A stretch of 64,000 nt of DNA from Salvia splendens. Taxonomy: Eukaryota > Streptophyta > Magnoliopsida > Lamiales > Lamiaceae. Position numbers and translations under genes: made by a program. The notes below the pieces were generated by a model, which was not told the DNA's origin, ran no database searches, and saw nothing but the letters and a program-made list of their open reading frames with translations. Below, piece after piece: positions 24,654 through 35,953 of the stretch. Location: contig NC_056052.1 of NCBI RefSeq assembly GCF_004379255.2, positions 5,270,001-5,334,000 on the forward strand. The letters are read 5' to 3'. Each line of letters starts with the position of its first letter. The first letter of the stretch is position 1.

Positions 24654-25473
24654 TAAGGACGCGTTTTATGGAGTGGAATACATAGGGTTGGAAAAGATAT
24701 CCACCATATTTTGGCCGTTTTATAGAATGGAAAAATAATCCCGGTAAACTGGGATTCACTCCTTTGACCCGAAAAAAATTACTGTTTGTTATGGAAAGTG
24801 GTTGAAATTAAACCTCCCAACTGTAGTGGGTTTAGATTCACTCCTCGGGGCTTGTACCCGAATAGGGGATTACATTTCCCTCAATACCCCTCCATTTATC
24901 TATTTCGGAGAAGAAAATCTGAGAAAGAAGGGTTTTGAAAGTAGTGGGTTTATAAAGAAGCTGGAAGGAAGGCGACGCTGTCTAGATACTCTCCGACCAG
25001 CGGGTCAGGCGTCTTGACGACACTCTTCTCCGGCTAGCAGCTCGCCAGCGTGCCTCATTTCAGGTTACATACGCAATTTTTTGCTTCAAAAAACATATAG
25101 GTTGCACAATTGCGTACTATATTTGACCCGATTCCGGCAGTTGAAGGTCGATTTGCTAAATTTGGTTGTATGTGTTGCCGATTACTTGTTGTATTATGTC
25201 GGAAAATATGTAGATTTGACTGCATTGATGCTGAATGCTCAAACGTCGTAGGTTCTTCCTAGAAATTCCTAAATACCCCAATGTTGAAACTCTAATCACT
25301 ATTTTCATTTTATGATTTAAATGTATTTCCAAAAAATTATGTGAAAATTTGCCCATATGGAATTGGTTTTATGTCTTTTTTTTCGGATCTCTAGAATACT
25401 ATTATTGTGTCAATTGTTGTACACATAAGCTAATCAAAGTTGGTATATTAAAATCAGATATTGTGTTGGGTCC

Positions 25474-26857
25474 ATGGCTGATTCAGCTTCGACGAATGCG
25501 AATGTGATTCAGTTGGTAGAGGATGTTGTGCGTAACTACCGATTTGATACTATTTGTGTGATACTGATTACACTTCGCCACCTAGCACGAACCCGGCGCA
25601 TGAATCGAAGATGAAGTAGAGCCACATTCACACGCCTAGGTCGGGTACCCGATCAAGTAAGACACATTAATCGGCTTGTCGGAGTAAGTGATGTTGCTTG
25701 CTTGGAAAATCTTAGGATGGACCGCAACACCTTCGAGAGGCTTTGTATAATGCTGCGTCAAACAAGGGACTTAGATGATGGGGAGTATGTGATGGTGGAA
25801 GAACAAGTCGCAATGTTCTTGAGTATTTTAGCACATCATAAGAAGATTCGGGTTGTTAAGTTTAATTTTTATGAGATCAAGCTTTACAGTTTCCCACTAT
25901 GTACACGTTGTCTTGCCAGCCGTGCTCAAGCTTCATGCATCTTTCTTGGTAACACCCGAACCCGTGCCTGATGATTGTGATGATAACAGGTGGAAGTGGT
26001 TCAAGGTACGAAACCTTGTGTTCTCTTTTGTGCAATACTCAATCTTAGATTTCTTTGCAAATTTGTGTGTCTAACCTCCATCATATATTATCCAATTGTA
26101 GGGGTGCCTTGGGGCAATTGACGGGACATACATCAACGTACATGTGCCAAATGCCGATAAGCCTAGGTATTGATCCAGGAAGGGTCAAATTTTTACCAGT
26201 ACATTGGTCGCGTGTGATAGACGACTGAGGTTTACTTATGTCTTGGCTGGGTGGGAGGGCTCGACCACTGATGCTAGGGTTTTGCGTAACGCCATCACTC
26301 GATCAAACGGCTTCAAAGTACCTAAAGGTGATTTTTTTAAAATAACTTAAACCATGCACACCTAATTTGCTAGTAAAGATCTAACTTTTTTATTACATAG
26401 AATAGCATTGAATGAGGATGTGATTTCAAGCAACTACTACTTATGCGACAACGACTACTCTAATTGCGATGGTTTCCTAGCTCCATATAAAAGTGTTCGC
26501 TACCATCTCAAAGAGTGGGGTCCAGCCACAGAAGCACCACAAAATGCACGCGAAATCTTTAATATGCGGCATACAAGAGCTCGAAATGTCATTGAACGAG
26601 CTTTCGCTGTATTGAAGATGCGTTGGGGCATTCTACGAACTGCCTCATATTATCCTGTGAAGATTCAGACATGGTTGATCACAGCTTGCTTTCTACTCCA
26701 CAACTATATAAGATCAGAGATGCCTACAGATCCAATCGAAATGAGTGAGAATGATGAGTTCACTGATAATGAGGAGGCAGAGGATGATGGTGTCCTCGGG
26801 GAATTTGTTAATAGGGTGGAGCCTTTGAGATACTCTTCACCTCTTGAATATGTGTAG
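25474..26857 (+). pseudogene. PIF/Harbinger DDE transposase (HARBI1/ALP1-like), inactivated
   Basis: Harbinger transposases are RNase H-fold DDE enzymes that cut and rejoin DNA and need the partner ORF1 protein. From ATG 25474 the frame opens, meets an in-frame TGA at 25612-25614, continues through RMDRNTFERLC and EEQVAMFLSILAHH, then shifts by one base in the T-run near 25866. The shifted frame reads LKLHASFLV and DDNRWKWFK, then an intron (about 26006-26101). The next exon gives GCLGAIDGTYINVHVP (first Asp), a TGA at 26171-26173, then AGWEGSTTDARVL (second Asp). After a second intron-like gap come NVIERAFAVLKMRWG (the Glu) and the acidic C-terminus to 26857. All three catalytic positions are still visible, so decay is by two stops and one frameshift. 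Confidence 0.88.
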
Positions 26858-27587
26858 ATTCAAATTAATTTTACTCTTCCATCTGTTATATGCATTATGG
26901 TGTTGTTACTTACCCAAACTTATGGTCTTTTGTTTCCATCAATTCCTGTAGTGGGCGAATCAAGTTCTATGAGGACTCAAACTGTTTGATGTTGTGTGTT
27001 GCTGAGATGTGGAGACTTGTTATGAGGAAGCTCGAGCACCCTATGCATTTGTAGTGTTTATTTCGATTAATCTCTAGTTTTTAATGGGAAAATTATTTTG
27101 ATCCCAGATTTTCTGCCTTTTAAACTGACATTGTCGACTTTCTTGGAATATTGATGCACATATTTACGTATAATCAGTGGCGAACCCATAAAAAATTCTT
27201 AAAAAGGTCTTAACCATGTAATACTCCTTCCATCACAACAAAATTGAGTCATATTTCTTTACGGGTAATTTATTAATAAGTTGAATTATTTTCGTTTTGA
27301 CAAAAAAGAAATGTTAACCCCTAATATTTTAAAGTCAAACAAAATAAGCATAAATCAATCATTTTTTTCCTTTGTGTATAATAGCAATATCTATTAATTA
27401 ATATGGATTATTACTGGAGCAACATTATAGTTCACTTTCTTTTTTACTTCTTATACATAATTTATAGTATTTGATTCATAAGCAGGTACTTGATGAGAAT
27501 AAATACATTATCATTAACTTCATATGGTTAAGAGCCTACATATCGAATACTTGATGAGCTAAATATATTTACATAAACTTAATATGA

Positions 27588-27830
27588 TTAAGAGCTTACA
27601 TATCGATTACAGCCAGTGACAGATGCAACGTGCCACATATAAAGCACAATCTCGTTGCATCTGACACTACATAGTGCCCAAAATACAACAAAAAAACAAA
27701 AAAAGGCTGTCGAAGTCGGACATAAAGGGAAGCACCCATCTTTTGTTGTAGTCCTCTCGCAGTCGGACATAAAGGGAAGCTTTGTAATAACTGCATAATA
27801 CATTACTCTTCATTTTTTGGTCATACATAG
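27588..27830 (+). pseudogene. 5' piece of a B3-domain gene fragment
   Basis: Plus-strand HPSFVVVLSQSDIKGSFV at about 27732-27785 resembles the start of a B3 DNA-binding domain. It contains a direct repeat of TCGGACATAAAGGGAAGC (27715 and 27761). It stops at the CATAG target site of the LTR retrotransposon, and the B3 sequence resumes after the other LTR at 33891. The match is short, so it is tentative on its own. Confidence 0.4.
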
Positions 27831-28117
27831 TGATACGAGAATATCTCTACGAATATCCTATATATCTATTATTTAGTTTAGTATTGATTTAGCATATCTT
27901 TCCAAATATTCTTAGTATCTTTATTTCTTATTCCCTAAGTCAGAGTAGTCTTATAAATAGGAGATATTGTATTCTTCTATTTCAATCAAGAAATATGAAA
28001 TTATCTTTTTAGCTTTTATCGTATTTTATCTTTTTGCAATCCTAAATTTTGGTTTGATCGACCGGCAAAGCTCCGACGACTGCCTTTTATCGTGTTAAGG
28101 GAACTTCACCCTTAACA

Positions 28118-28838
28118 ATTGGTGCTTCATCGGATCTCATCCTCCGGATTACCACCATTTCGACAGCCACGTCATGTATTGTCGCAACTAACAATATCAG
28201 CCATGGGCGACACCGCGAACAGAAACTGTCCTTGACGCGGAGATGCCATATGCACAGCCGGCCTACCAGGCCTGACAGCCCACCTGCTGGGACCCGCCAT
28301 GGCTATGCGATCAGTCGCCGCTCCCGTTCGTAGATGGACCAGTTCCTCAACAAAATCCTAATGCCGGGTATCCGGGGTTACACCACCAGCCTCATAATGT
28401 CCGCGCCGAGCAGCCCCGTCAACCCTCATGTTGGTACCCACCCAGCTACCGCTGCCCACTGACCTTCCACACCGGTTATCAACAATGGCAGCCGATTCAC
28501 CACCCGCCTGGAGTCCTGCATATGCAGCCTACGTACCAGCCATCGCAGTTCGACCGATCACTGAGTCCCGGCACAGCGTTGCTGCCTGCTGTTGCCCAGC
28601 CACGATCTGGCTCCACGCTCCTGCCTCAACAGTCGCGGGAGTTTATTGATTCGGGGCAGCCGCGTGGTCTCAACAATATTACCAACCTCATGGTTCGATC
28701 GCCCTCCCCTGCCCAACTAGCCGCCGTAAACGATTACAACGAGAAGTTACGTGTGTATAGATTGGACCAAGCCGCCCTGCTCGCCCGTGTGACCGCTCGG
28801 TTTGAGGAGAACATTGATGATGAAAATATAGCTGTGGA
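28118..28838 (+). pseudogene. Internal open frame of the LTR element, left half
   Basis: A GC-rich stretch with a plus-strand open frame from about 28522, rich in Pro, Gln and Ser, then NEKLRVYRLDQAALLARV. It may be a reduced gag-like protein but no zinc knuckle or known gag fold is recognisable. The frame runs up to the hAT target site at 28831-28838 and continues on the far side at 33071, so one open frame was split by that insertion. Confidence 0.45.
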
Positions 28839-28857
28839 TAGGCATGCACAAGGGTCG

Positions 28858-29040
28858 TAAACCGCCGGTTCCGGGCCCGAACCGGCGGTTCAAGGGTCGA
28901 GATATTCACGAACCTGAACCGGCCCGCCTAGCTTCGGACGGTTCCGGTTCAGGTTCAAAAAACCGGCGGGTTACCCGGCGGTTCAAAACCGCCGGTTTTC
29001 GGCTTGAACCGCCGGTTCCGGGCCGGTTCGCCGGTTCCAC
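28858..29040. repeat. hAT subterminal palindrome array, left side
   Basis: Repeated ACCGCCGGTT, ACCGGCGGTT and GGTTCCGG-type motifs in both orientations, very GC-rich compared with the neighbouring poly-T. Subterminal repeats of this kind are transposase-binding sites in Ac-like hAT elements; that role is inferred here. Confidence 0.8.
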
Positions 29041-29741
29041 GATTTTTTTTTTTTTTTGCATTTTTCAACTTTTGAATTTTAATCAAATTACATTACACTT
29101 TTCAAGTTTGTTTTTGTATGCAATGTGAGTAAATAAAATTGAAAAAAATACGGCTAAAGTTGCAATTTTATTGAAATTGCATGTTTACAAATTACACGTT
29201 ACAAGTTACAACAATTACAAATTGAAAACATATGGCGGTCTTGAAGTGTTAAACAAAATTTAAATACAAATGAGACTACTAGTGAAGAACTAATTACAAA
29301 TGACAAGAAACGACGTTGAAGTTCTTAAACGTATAAGTGTATTATATATATACTCTTAACCGGCGAAGAAGATCTTTCTACATAACTAAATTAAGGACGC
29401 CTTTAGCAATTCAACTTTAAATGTTGAGTTTCGTCTAACAATCAACAATTATAGTAGAATTGTCAAAAGTTTCCCTCATTTAGCCGTATAGAGAAATATA
29501 CTTCATCGACTAGAGTATACACAAATACAATTATGTAATTGTATTTGCATATTTTTAAAGTATGAATTAATGGGAAAAAAAAGAAATAAAAGAAAAATGA
29601 CTTGAGCTCAACTTAAATTAAAAATTTAAGTTGAGGTGCCTACGTATCCCAATTGCTCATTTGCATTAGGGAATCAAAGTCCACGTAGTTCTCTTACCTT
29701 ACTTACCTATTTGGCTTGGCCGGCGGCGGTTGACGGTTGGC

Positions 29742-32277
29742 CTAATCTTCATCCCCGGTGAATTCATCTTGTGATCCCTCTTGATGATCATTCCAATAAT
29801 TTTCTTGTTCTCGGACGTCAGCTTTGGCCCAATCATCAAGTAACATCACGGCTTCCATATTTTTCGCCGAGAGCTTACTTCTTGATTCTTCCAAAACGCG
29901 CGAGCCAACACTAAAAGCGGACTCGACGGCGACGGTGGAAGCCGGAACAGAAAAAATCTCCTTGGCCATTGAAGCAAGGATGGGAAAATCTTTCTCGTGG
30001 GTTCCCCACCAATCGAGGACGTCGATTTGGGCGGGAGGAGTAGGACCTTCATCACCAAAGGAAAAGAGTGATTCAAAATATAAATCTAATTCACTGACCA
30101 TACCTGAGGACCTTCCTCCGGTGCTGTAGTTGTATAGGTCGGCTAGTTGGGATTGCGCGTCGGGGTCATCATAATCGGCTTGAAATGCAAAGCCATAGTT
30201 ATGTTGTGGAGGAGGGGGTCTTCTGACTTGGTGAGTGGTGTTATACTTGGTTTCATATTCGGTGTAGAGAGAGCGCAAGTTATACTCGAGGTATTGTTGC
30301 ACAACTGACCGGTCCGGGAGGTTTATTTGAAAGGTTTCTGAGAGGTCGACTCCAAATTCGTCACTGGTATCCGATTGGATTGCTTGAAGGGGACCAAGAT
30401 CAATTGAACTCAAATTGTTATAATAAAAATCTAAAATTCTCGTGGTACCTGCTAATTTCCATTTTGGATCCAATACCTTTGCAATCAAAAACACGTTAGG
30501 AATCTCACTGAAATACTTGAGCCATTTTTCAATCATATAATACAAAACGCACATTAACTCGGGAGAAGAGGAAGCAATTTTCATTGCAGTTTTAAAACCA
30601 AGGGATATGTACATGCAATGCTCCAAAACACGAACAGCAGTGCAATAATAAACACCCGACAATTCAACAGTAGCATTTTTGAAATATTTGAACAATTTAA
30701 ATAAAGCCAAACAGTTATCCCAACAACTATGCGAAAGATATAAATCACGGTAGGGGTTAGTTCTATAAAAATCACATAAAGCATCTTTATGTGTCAAAGT
30801 AGAATTCAGACAATCATATGTCGAATTCCATCTATGAGACACATCCATAGTAAAATTCGTGTATCTGACATTCTTTTGATGGCAATATTTCTTCCATGCT
30901 TTGCCAATAGCTGGCTTTTGATGGATTAATCTAACTGCATTTCTAATAGGAGAAACATGCTTTTGCCATAATTCAAGCGCATCCTGTACACATAAATTTA
31001 AAATATGGCAAATGCATCTTTGATGAAAATACTTACCTCCAATTACCGGTGTACAAGCCACAATCAAATCGGCAATACTTGCGGTGTTGGCAGTTGCATT
31101 ATCAAAACCAATAGAAAATATCTTGTTGCATAACTGAAACTCATTCAACACTTATATAATCAAAGAAGCAATTTCGGGTGCAGTGTGTGGACTTTCAAAT
31201 TCTCTAAAACCAATTAAACGCTTGTTCAAAGTCCAACTGTTGTCTACAAAGTGAACCGTAATACCCATGTATGAATGACGGTTAAAACAATCCGTCCAAA
31301 CATCTGAGCAAATGTTCACCCTGTGGCCCATGTTAACTAAATAACGTGATAATTCTACCTTTTTCTCCAAGCACTACCGAACGGTAGATCGTTGCACGGT
31401 CATTCTACCTATTCTTTTGATTGCTACATTCAACCCACTTTGCATAGTAACCTCAAAACTTTTGTCATCAAAAACATTAAAGGGCATATGCTTCATAGCC
31501 GCCCATCTAGTCATTGAATCATCAAAATTCTTTTTTTCATATTTAAATAGAGGCGCACCTGACGAACCCGAGCCGGCGGGTTGGAAGTTTAGTTGGCTTT
31601 GGGTAGAGGCAGTGCCGCATTCTACCGATTGCTTTGCCACTAAATGGCGACGGAGGGTGCCATATCCACCACCGGCGGTCCATTTGTACACTTTATCGCA
31701 ATAGTTGCAGTAAACATGAAAGTCCGAAGTCTCTTTTTGAGAGTTCGGATCGTGAGGACTTGGAATCACCACCGGGACCCTCTTGTAGTGTTTGACAAAA
31801 ATGTCCGATTTCAAAGCTTTTGTCGGGTTAGCGGGTGCAGGGAGAGCAGGCATCTCCTCATTTCCTCCGGTGCTAGAAGGAATACGAGAATGCGATCTAT
31901 CCTCGTTGTTGTCCGAGTCCGACGATATAGTAACGTCGAACTCCTCATCTTGTTGGGAACGACCTCCCCTACCCCCACCTTGTTGCATTTCAGCAAGTAG
32001 CATGGCGGTCCTTTGATCTTCTTCCATCTACAAATATTATGTACGTAGAAGTTAAAAGTATGAACGCAAAAAAAGTTTAATGAAATTTTGTGCATGTGAA
32101 TTGGAAAACAAATTTTTCATTACTTACTTGCATGCGTTCGGCTGCCAATCGGGAAACCTCTTCCATAACATCTCGACGACTAGGTCGTCGAGATTTTGAG
32201 GGACGCGTAGTGCTTTGATCTTGGGCTATTCCCTTTCCCCGGTCACCACGTCCCGATCCACCACGAGAAGAAGACAT
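29742..32277 (-). pseudogene. hAT transposase (BED finger, RNase H-like core, hATC dimerisation), two in-frame stops
   Basis: Exon 1 is about 32128-32277 and ends at CAA|GTAAGT; exon 2 starts at 32027 after TTTGTAG. The product would be about 810 aa, normal for Ac-like hAT. The BED-type zinc finger includes YCNYCDKVYKWTAGGG and TLRRHL. The RNase H-like core includes ICSDVWTD and GFDNATANT, and then RCICHILNLCVQD and VSHRWNSTYDCL. The C-terminal hATC region is clear: WWGTHEKDFPILASMAKEIF, then VPASTVAVESAFSVGSRVL. The frame is intact except for TAG at 31374-31376 and TAA at 31152-31154, after which it continues without shift. The transposase cannot be made whole from this copy, but the decay looks recent. 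It lies antisense to the retrotransposon that hosts it. Confidence 0.92.
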
Positions 32278-32569
32278 ATTGAATATATTGATAAATGAAA
32301 AGTAATATGGACTTGGAATGAAATATGTATTAAGACGTATAAAAGAAGTGGTAAATTATGAGCACAACAAATATAGTAGTGACTAGTGAGTAGAAAGTGT
32401 AGAATTAAACTTGCGCAATTAGAGAGAATGAGGAGAGAATAGAGAAATGGAGATTGAGAATGAAATTCCGAAAATTCAAGGAATGAGGCAAGGAATAATG
32501 AAGGAGAAGTGGGGGTATTTATAGGAGTAAAATTGGATGAAAAAAAAATTTTTGAAATTTTGAAATCTG

Positions 32570-33055
32570 CCGTAAACCGCCGGTTTACCACCGAAACCGG
32601 CGGTTCAACCCTAAACCGGCGGGTTGGTCACGGGTTGCGTCAGAAAACCACCGGTTTCTGACCGAAAACCGGCGGTTTACGACCGGTTTTGCAGGCCTAA
32701 TCACTGACCCTACGACCTAGCCTCTGAAAAGTGGCCGGAACCGGCGGAAACCGGCTCCCGAACCGCCGGTTTACCCCTTAAACCGGCGGTTTACCCCGCA
32801 AACCGCCGGTTCCAATGGCTATCCTCAACCCCTACGCGAACCCTACGAACCCCTAACCTACGAAACACTGTTCGACCCTTTGAACCGGCGGTTCGAACCG
32901 CCGAACCGCCGGTTCAAAGGTTGAGATATTCACGAACCTGAACCGGCCCTTCCGACCCTTCAACCCGCCTACCGGTTCAAACCGCCGGTTCCGGGTCCGG
33001 TTCCGGTTCATGAACCGGTGGGCCTGAACCGGCGGTTAACCGGCGGGCCGGGTCG
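32570..33055. repeat. hAT subterminal palindrome array, right side
   Basis: More than a dozen AACCGCCGGTTT / AAACCGGCGGTT units, often paired head to head, spread over about 480 bp between the transposase 5' region and the right inverted repeat. It mirrors the left array, but it is longer. Confidence 0.8.
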
Positions 33056-33070
33056 GTTTGTGCATGCCTA

Positions 33071-33598
33071 GCTATGGAGAATATTGATAATACTCCCACA
33101 ATGGTATTGAGTGAGGATATTCCTGAGGACATTAAAGATGTTTCCAACAATGCAACTCGCAATAATAATGGTGTTACTCTTGATGTTCTAGACGACGAGT
33201 CCTGCAAAGTGATCCTCAGGAATGACAATATGAGGCCTCAATTGCTCGTTGAGTCATATGATGACAAAAATGGGGATGGAATTATTGTTCCAACACATCA
33301 TGAATTGAGAATAAAATATGATATAGAGGCTTTGCTTAAGGAGAATGTTGTCGGTTGTGCAGATAACTTTATTCTAGTTAAGAGCCTATCTAATAGTAGA
33401 TTTATTGGAGCAACAAAGCTTATGTTCACCGGCATAATTGAGTCATGGTGTCGATCTAGTATACAAAGTTTGTTCCTTTATCGGCACCGACCGTTTGATC
33501 CAGGAGGGGAGGTCTCGCCAAAGCTTATGTTCGCGACACTCTTGGTTATGTCGTGGTTCTCACCTTGAGGACAAGGTGGATTTTAACCGTGGGGGAGT
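33071..33598 (+). pseudogene. Internal open frame of the LTR element, right half
   Basis: The open frame resumes at the hAT target duplication with MENIDNTPTMVL and continues to a stop near 33566, just before the polypurine tract. It contains an acidic stretch (SEDIPEDIKDV) and no recognised domain. The final part (HLEDKVDFNRGGV in another frame) resembles the end region of plant gypsy-like elements. Confidence 0.45.
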
Positions 33599-33890
33599 TG
33601 ATACGAGAATATCTCTACGAATATCCTATATATCTATTATTTAGTTTAGTATTGATTTAGCATATCTTTCCATATATTCTTAGTATCTTTATTTCTTATT
33701 CCCTAAGTCAGAGTAGTCTTATAAATAGGAGATATTGTATTCTTCTATTTCAATCAAGAAATATGAAATTATCTTTTTAGGTTTTATCGTATTTTATCTT
33801 TTTGCAATCCTAAATTTTGGTTTGATCGACCGGCAAAGCTCCAACAACTGCCTTTTATCGTGTTAAGGGAACTTCACCCTTAACACATAG

Positions 33891-34182
33891 TTTGTCAGAT
33901 TAATATTTTGAAAGATGTTTTGCACTCAGGATTTGCCGTAAGGATTCTGGGACGAACACATTGGCCTTGACTCCTTACAAGGCATCGTTTTTTTCATGGT
34001 TGACTAGAAGATCTGGAAGGTCAAGGTAACCAAGCACAATGACAAGATTCGCGTCACCCAGGGTTGGTCTCGGTTCGTGAGAGACAACAAACTTGCAGAG
34101 GGAAACTGTTGTCACTTTCGTTTGGTTGATGTCACACTTGTCCACTTCTGTATCTCGATCGAGCGTGAAGAAGCACTGTCTA
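33891..34182 (+). pseudogene. B3 DNA-binding-domain fragment inside the Harbinger element
   Basis: B3 domains are plant-specific DNA-binding folds (REM, ARF, LAV families). Plus-strand GFWDEHIGLDS, then KIWKVKVTKHNDKIRV, GWSRFVRDNKLAEG and CCHFRLVDVTLVHFCIS follow the B3 pattern, with the typical W-x-V and G-W-x-x-F-x-x-x-N-x-L. It has a TAA just before GFWDEH and a TAG at about 34006-34008. It ends at a splice donor, CTAG|GTAAGG. With the piece at 27.7 kb it forms one B3 copy cut by the LTR element. It lies between the two Harbinger genes, so a captured host gene fragment is likely. Confidence 0.72.
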
Positions 34183-34374
34183 GGTAAGGATATCTACTAG
34201 TACTAGTTCTCCTATATTTTGTGTTTGTGTTCAACTTCTACTAATGACTCAGTAGCCTAACTTTGGTGAAACTCTCACTTTAAATTTAGGAATGTGCATG
34301 TAATCCATCTATGTTTTAGTTTCCTTATCTGGGTTTTGTGGGGAAATTTTTTTTGGTATTGTACTACCTTGCTC

Positions 34375-34376
<2 letters not shown>

Positions 34377-34451
<75 letters not shown>
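34377..34451. repeat. (TA)n microsatellite
   Basis: An uninterrupted TA dinucleotide run of about 75 bp. The open frames across it on both strands are artefacts of the repeat. Confidence 0.97.
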
Positions 34452-34454
<3 letters not shown>

Positions 34455-34843
34455 AACTGCATTAAACAACATAGATTTTACAAAAGTAATAGGGTTTTTA
34501 TAAGCCATCTTTCATACAAAAAAGTAGCACTCTATAAGGTGCTAAACTTGATGGCTTAATGCAAAAAAGTAGCACACGATTAGGTGCTGTAGTTAGATAG
34601 GAGACATGAAGTTCATAATATTAAACTAGCCACCATAAACTAGACCTATTACCCATAAACTATATGCTTCATAACTTGAACTTCGAGCAATTTAGTTGTT
34701 GTACTTTTCCAAGGCACACCGCACATAAGCTTCCCTTGCTCTTGGAGGAAGGCTCATGAAGTAGTTGAGCCTCTCTATCTTCTCAAGTATGACATCAGAT
34801 GCATCAAACACTTGTCCAAGAGTGAGCCGATGGATAACTCCAA

Positions 34844-35710
34844 TTAGCTCAAACAGCTGCTTCTGTGCTTTCTCGACATCGAATTCATAGCCGATGCGAC
34901 TTGCCAGATGCTCGAGACGAGCGTTTGTGTCATGTGCATCTTCGTAATAACATCCACTAGTCCTTCTATTGGATCATCCATCTTGCGCTTCTTAGCGGAA
35001 TGAGTTGTTGACTGGCTTTCCCTCCTAGAGCTGTTAATACTTTCTCCAGCCGCATTAGGTGGCTCATTGTATGCTCGTGGATCTTCTCCAAATAGGTCTT
35101 CGTGACTCACAGTCAAAGGACTCTCCCTGCCAGGGTTTGTGGATGGTGGACCAGAACCAAATTCATTTGGAATGTTGCCTGTATCTCGGCCCTTATCACC
35201 GGTGGCTCTGTTCTTTCCAAACACAATCTTCCAATCATTGTAGAGTGGCCATGCCTTATTACGTAGTAAGCGAGCACTATTGTCAGCCTGTCAAAAGGAC
35301 ACATAAATTAGCAACAGTGGATAAGTGAGTGTAGGGCAAGTTATGAGTTCTACCTTGATAATCTGATCCCATTGTTTTTATCACAATCGATTTTGTAGTC
35401 GTTATGAACATTAAATCCGACCCCACTCCTGGCTAGGACTAGTGAAAGAGCTCCATATGATTTCTTCCAAATGTGGATCTTGGATTGGATATGTGGATTA
35501 GCTTTCAAATCGCTCCGAGGGAACTCCTGACGCAATGAATCTTCTAACTTCTGAAGGTAACCAGATCTAAAACATTGTCGGACTTCCAGCCTGTCGCGAC
35601 CAGTTCCTTCAGTGTGGCGAGTAGAAATGCCTCCTCTCGGTCGGTCCAACCGCGGCGTGTGCGGTCAGTTTTGTTCTATTTCCGTCCTACACCGTCAACA
35701 TAAGTTATAA
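34844..35710 (-). pseudogene. Harbinger ORF1, MYB/SANT-like DNA-binding protein, frameshifted
   Basis: ORF1 proteins of PIF/Harbinger elements carry a MYB/SANT-like domain that binds element ends and recruits the transposase. On the minus strand the frame starts with RTRRGWTDREEAFLLATLKE and TGWKSDN, slips one base near 35575 into FRSGYLQKLEDSL and IQSKIHIWKKSYGALS, then slips again in the A-run near 35382 so that QWDQIIK ends the exon at a GT. The next exon (about 35288 downward) gives ADNSARLL and WPLYNDWKIVFGKNRATG, then a Ser-rich tail, KKRKMDD and an amphipathic C-terminus ending at 34844. It is convergent with the transposase gene, the usual PIF layout allowing for inserted material. 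Confidence 0.82.
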
Positions 35711-35953
35711 CAAGGATGCACAAGGTAAATAGTTCACAACATCGCACAGCGTACCTCATTTTTTACACAGAACATACATGGATGTGAAGATATTATACTC
35801 ACCTTGGTTTCCGAAACCCGCTTGGCTCCCTCCGTTCGTGCGCATTGACTTTTCCATCACAAATGAACTGAAAATTACACAATCTATGCAGCTTGCAGCG
35901 TGAATCGAAAAAGATACCACTCCTTAAAAACTAAACTATGAATAAAAAATGAA

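Larger units (their letters stand above)
28839..33070 (-). mobile_element. hAT-superfamily DNA transposon, 4.2 kb
   Basis: Terminal inverted repeats TAGGCATGCACAA (28839-28851) and TTGTGCATGCCTA (33058-33070) are perfect. The 8-bp target duplications are GCTGTGGA (28831-28838) and GCTATGGA (33071-33078), one mismatch, as expected for hAT. A single transposase gene lies on the minus strand. Both subterminal regions are packed with AACCGGCGGTT/AACCGCCGGTT-type palindromes (about 28858-29040 and 32575-33055). Confidence 0.93.
27831..33885 (+). mobile_element. Non-autonomous LTR retrotransposon (gypsy-like), interrupted by a hAT element
   Basis: Two 287-bp LTRs at 27831-28117 and 33599-33885 begin TGATACGAG and end CCTTAACA, with a perfect CATAG duplication (27826-27830 and 33886-33890). 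By eye they differ at about four positions (about 1.4 percent), so the insertion is older than the Tat element downstream. A primer-binding-like ATTGGTGCTTCATCGG follows the left LTR, and a polypurine GTGGGGGAGT precedes the right one. Without the hAT insertion the interior is only about 1.25 kb and encodes one unrecognised open frame, with no protease, reverse transcriptase or integrase. Confidence 0.9.

Noticed and set aside
32570..33055. CRISPR-like array
   Set aside because: Repeats are palindromic, irregularly spaced and in both orientations, and they lie just inside hAT inverted repeats in a plant genome.
34275..34559. Tyr/Ile-repeat proteins across the TA run
   Set aside because: The open frames on both strands are a trivial result of the TA microsatellite.
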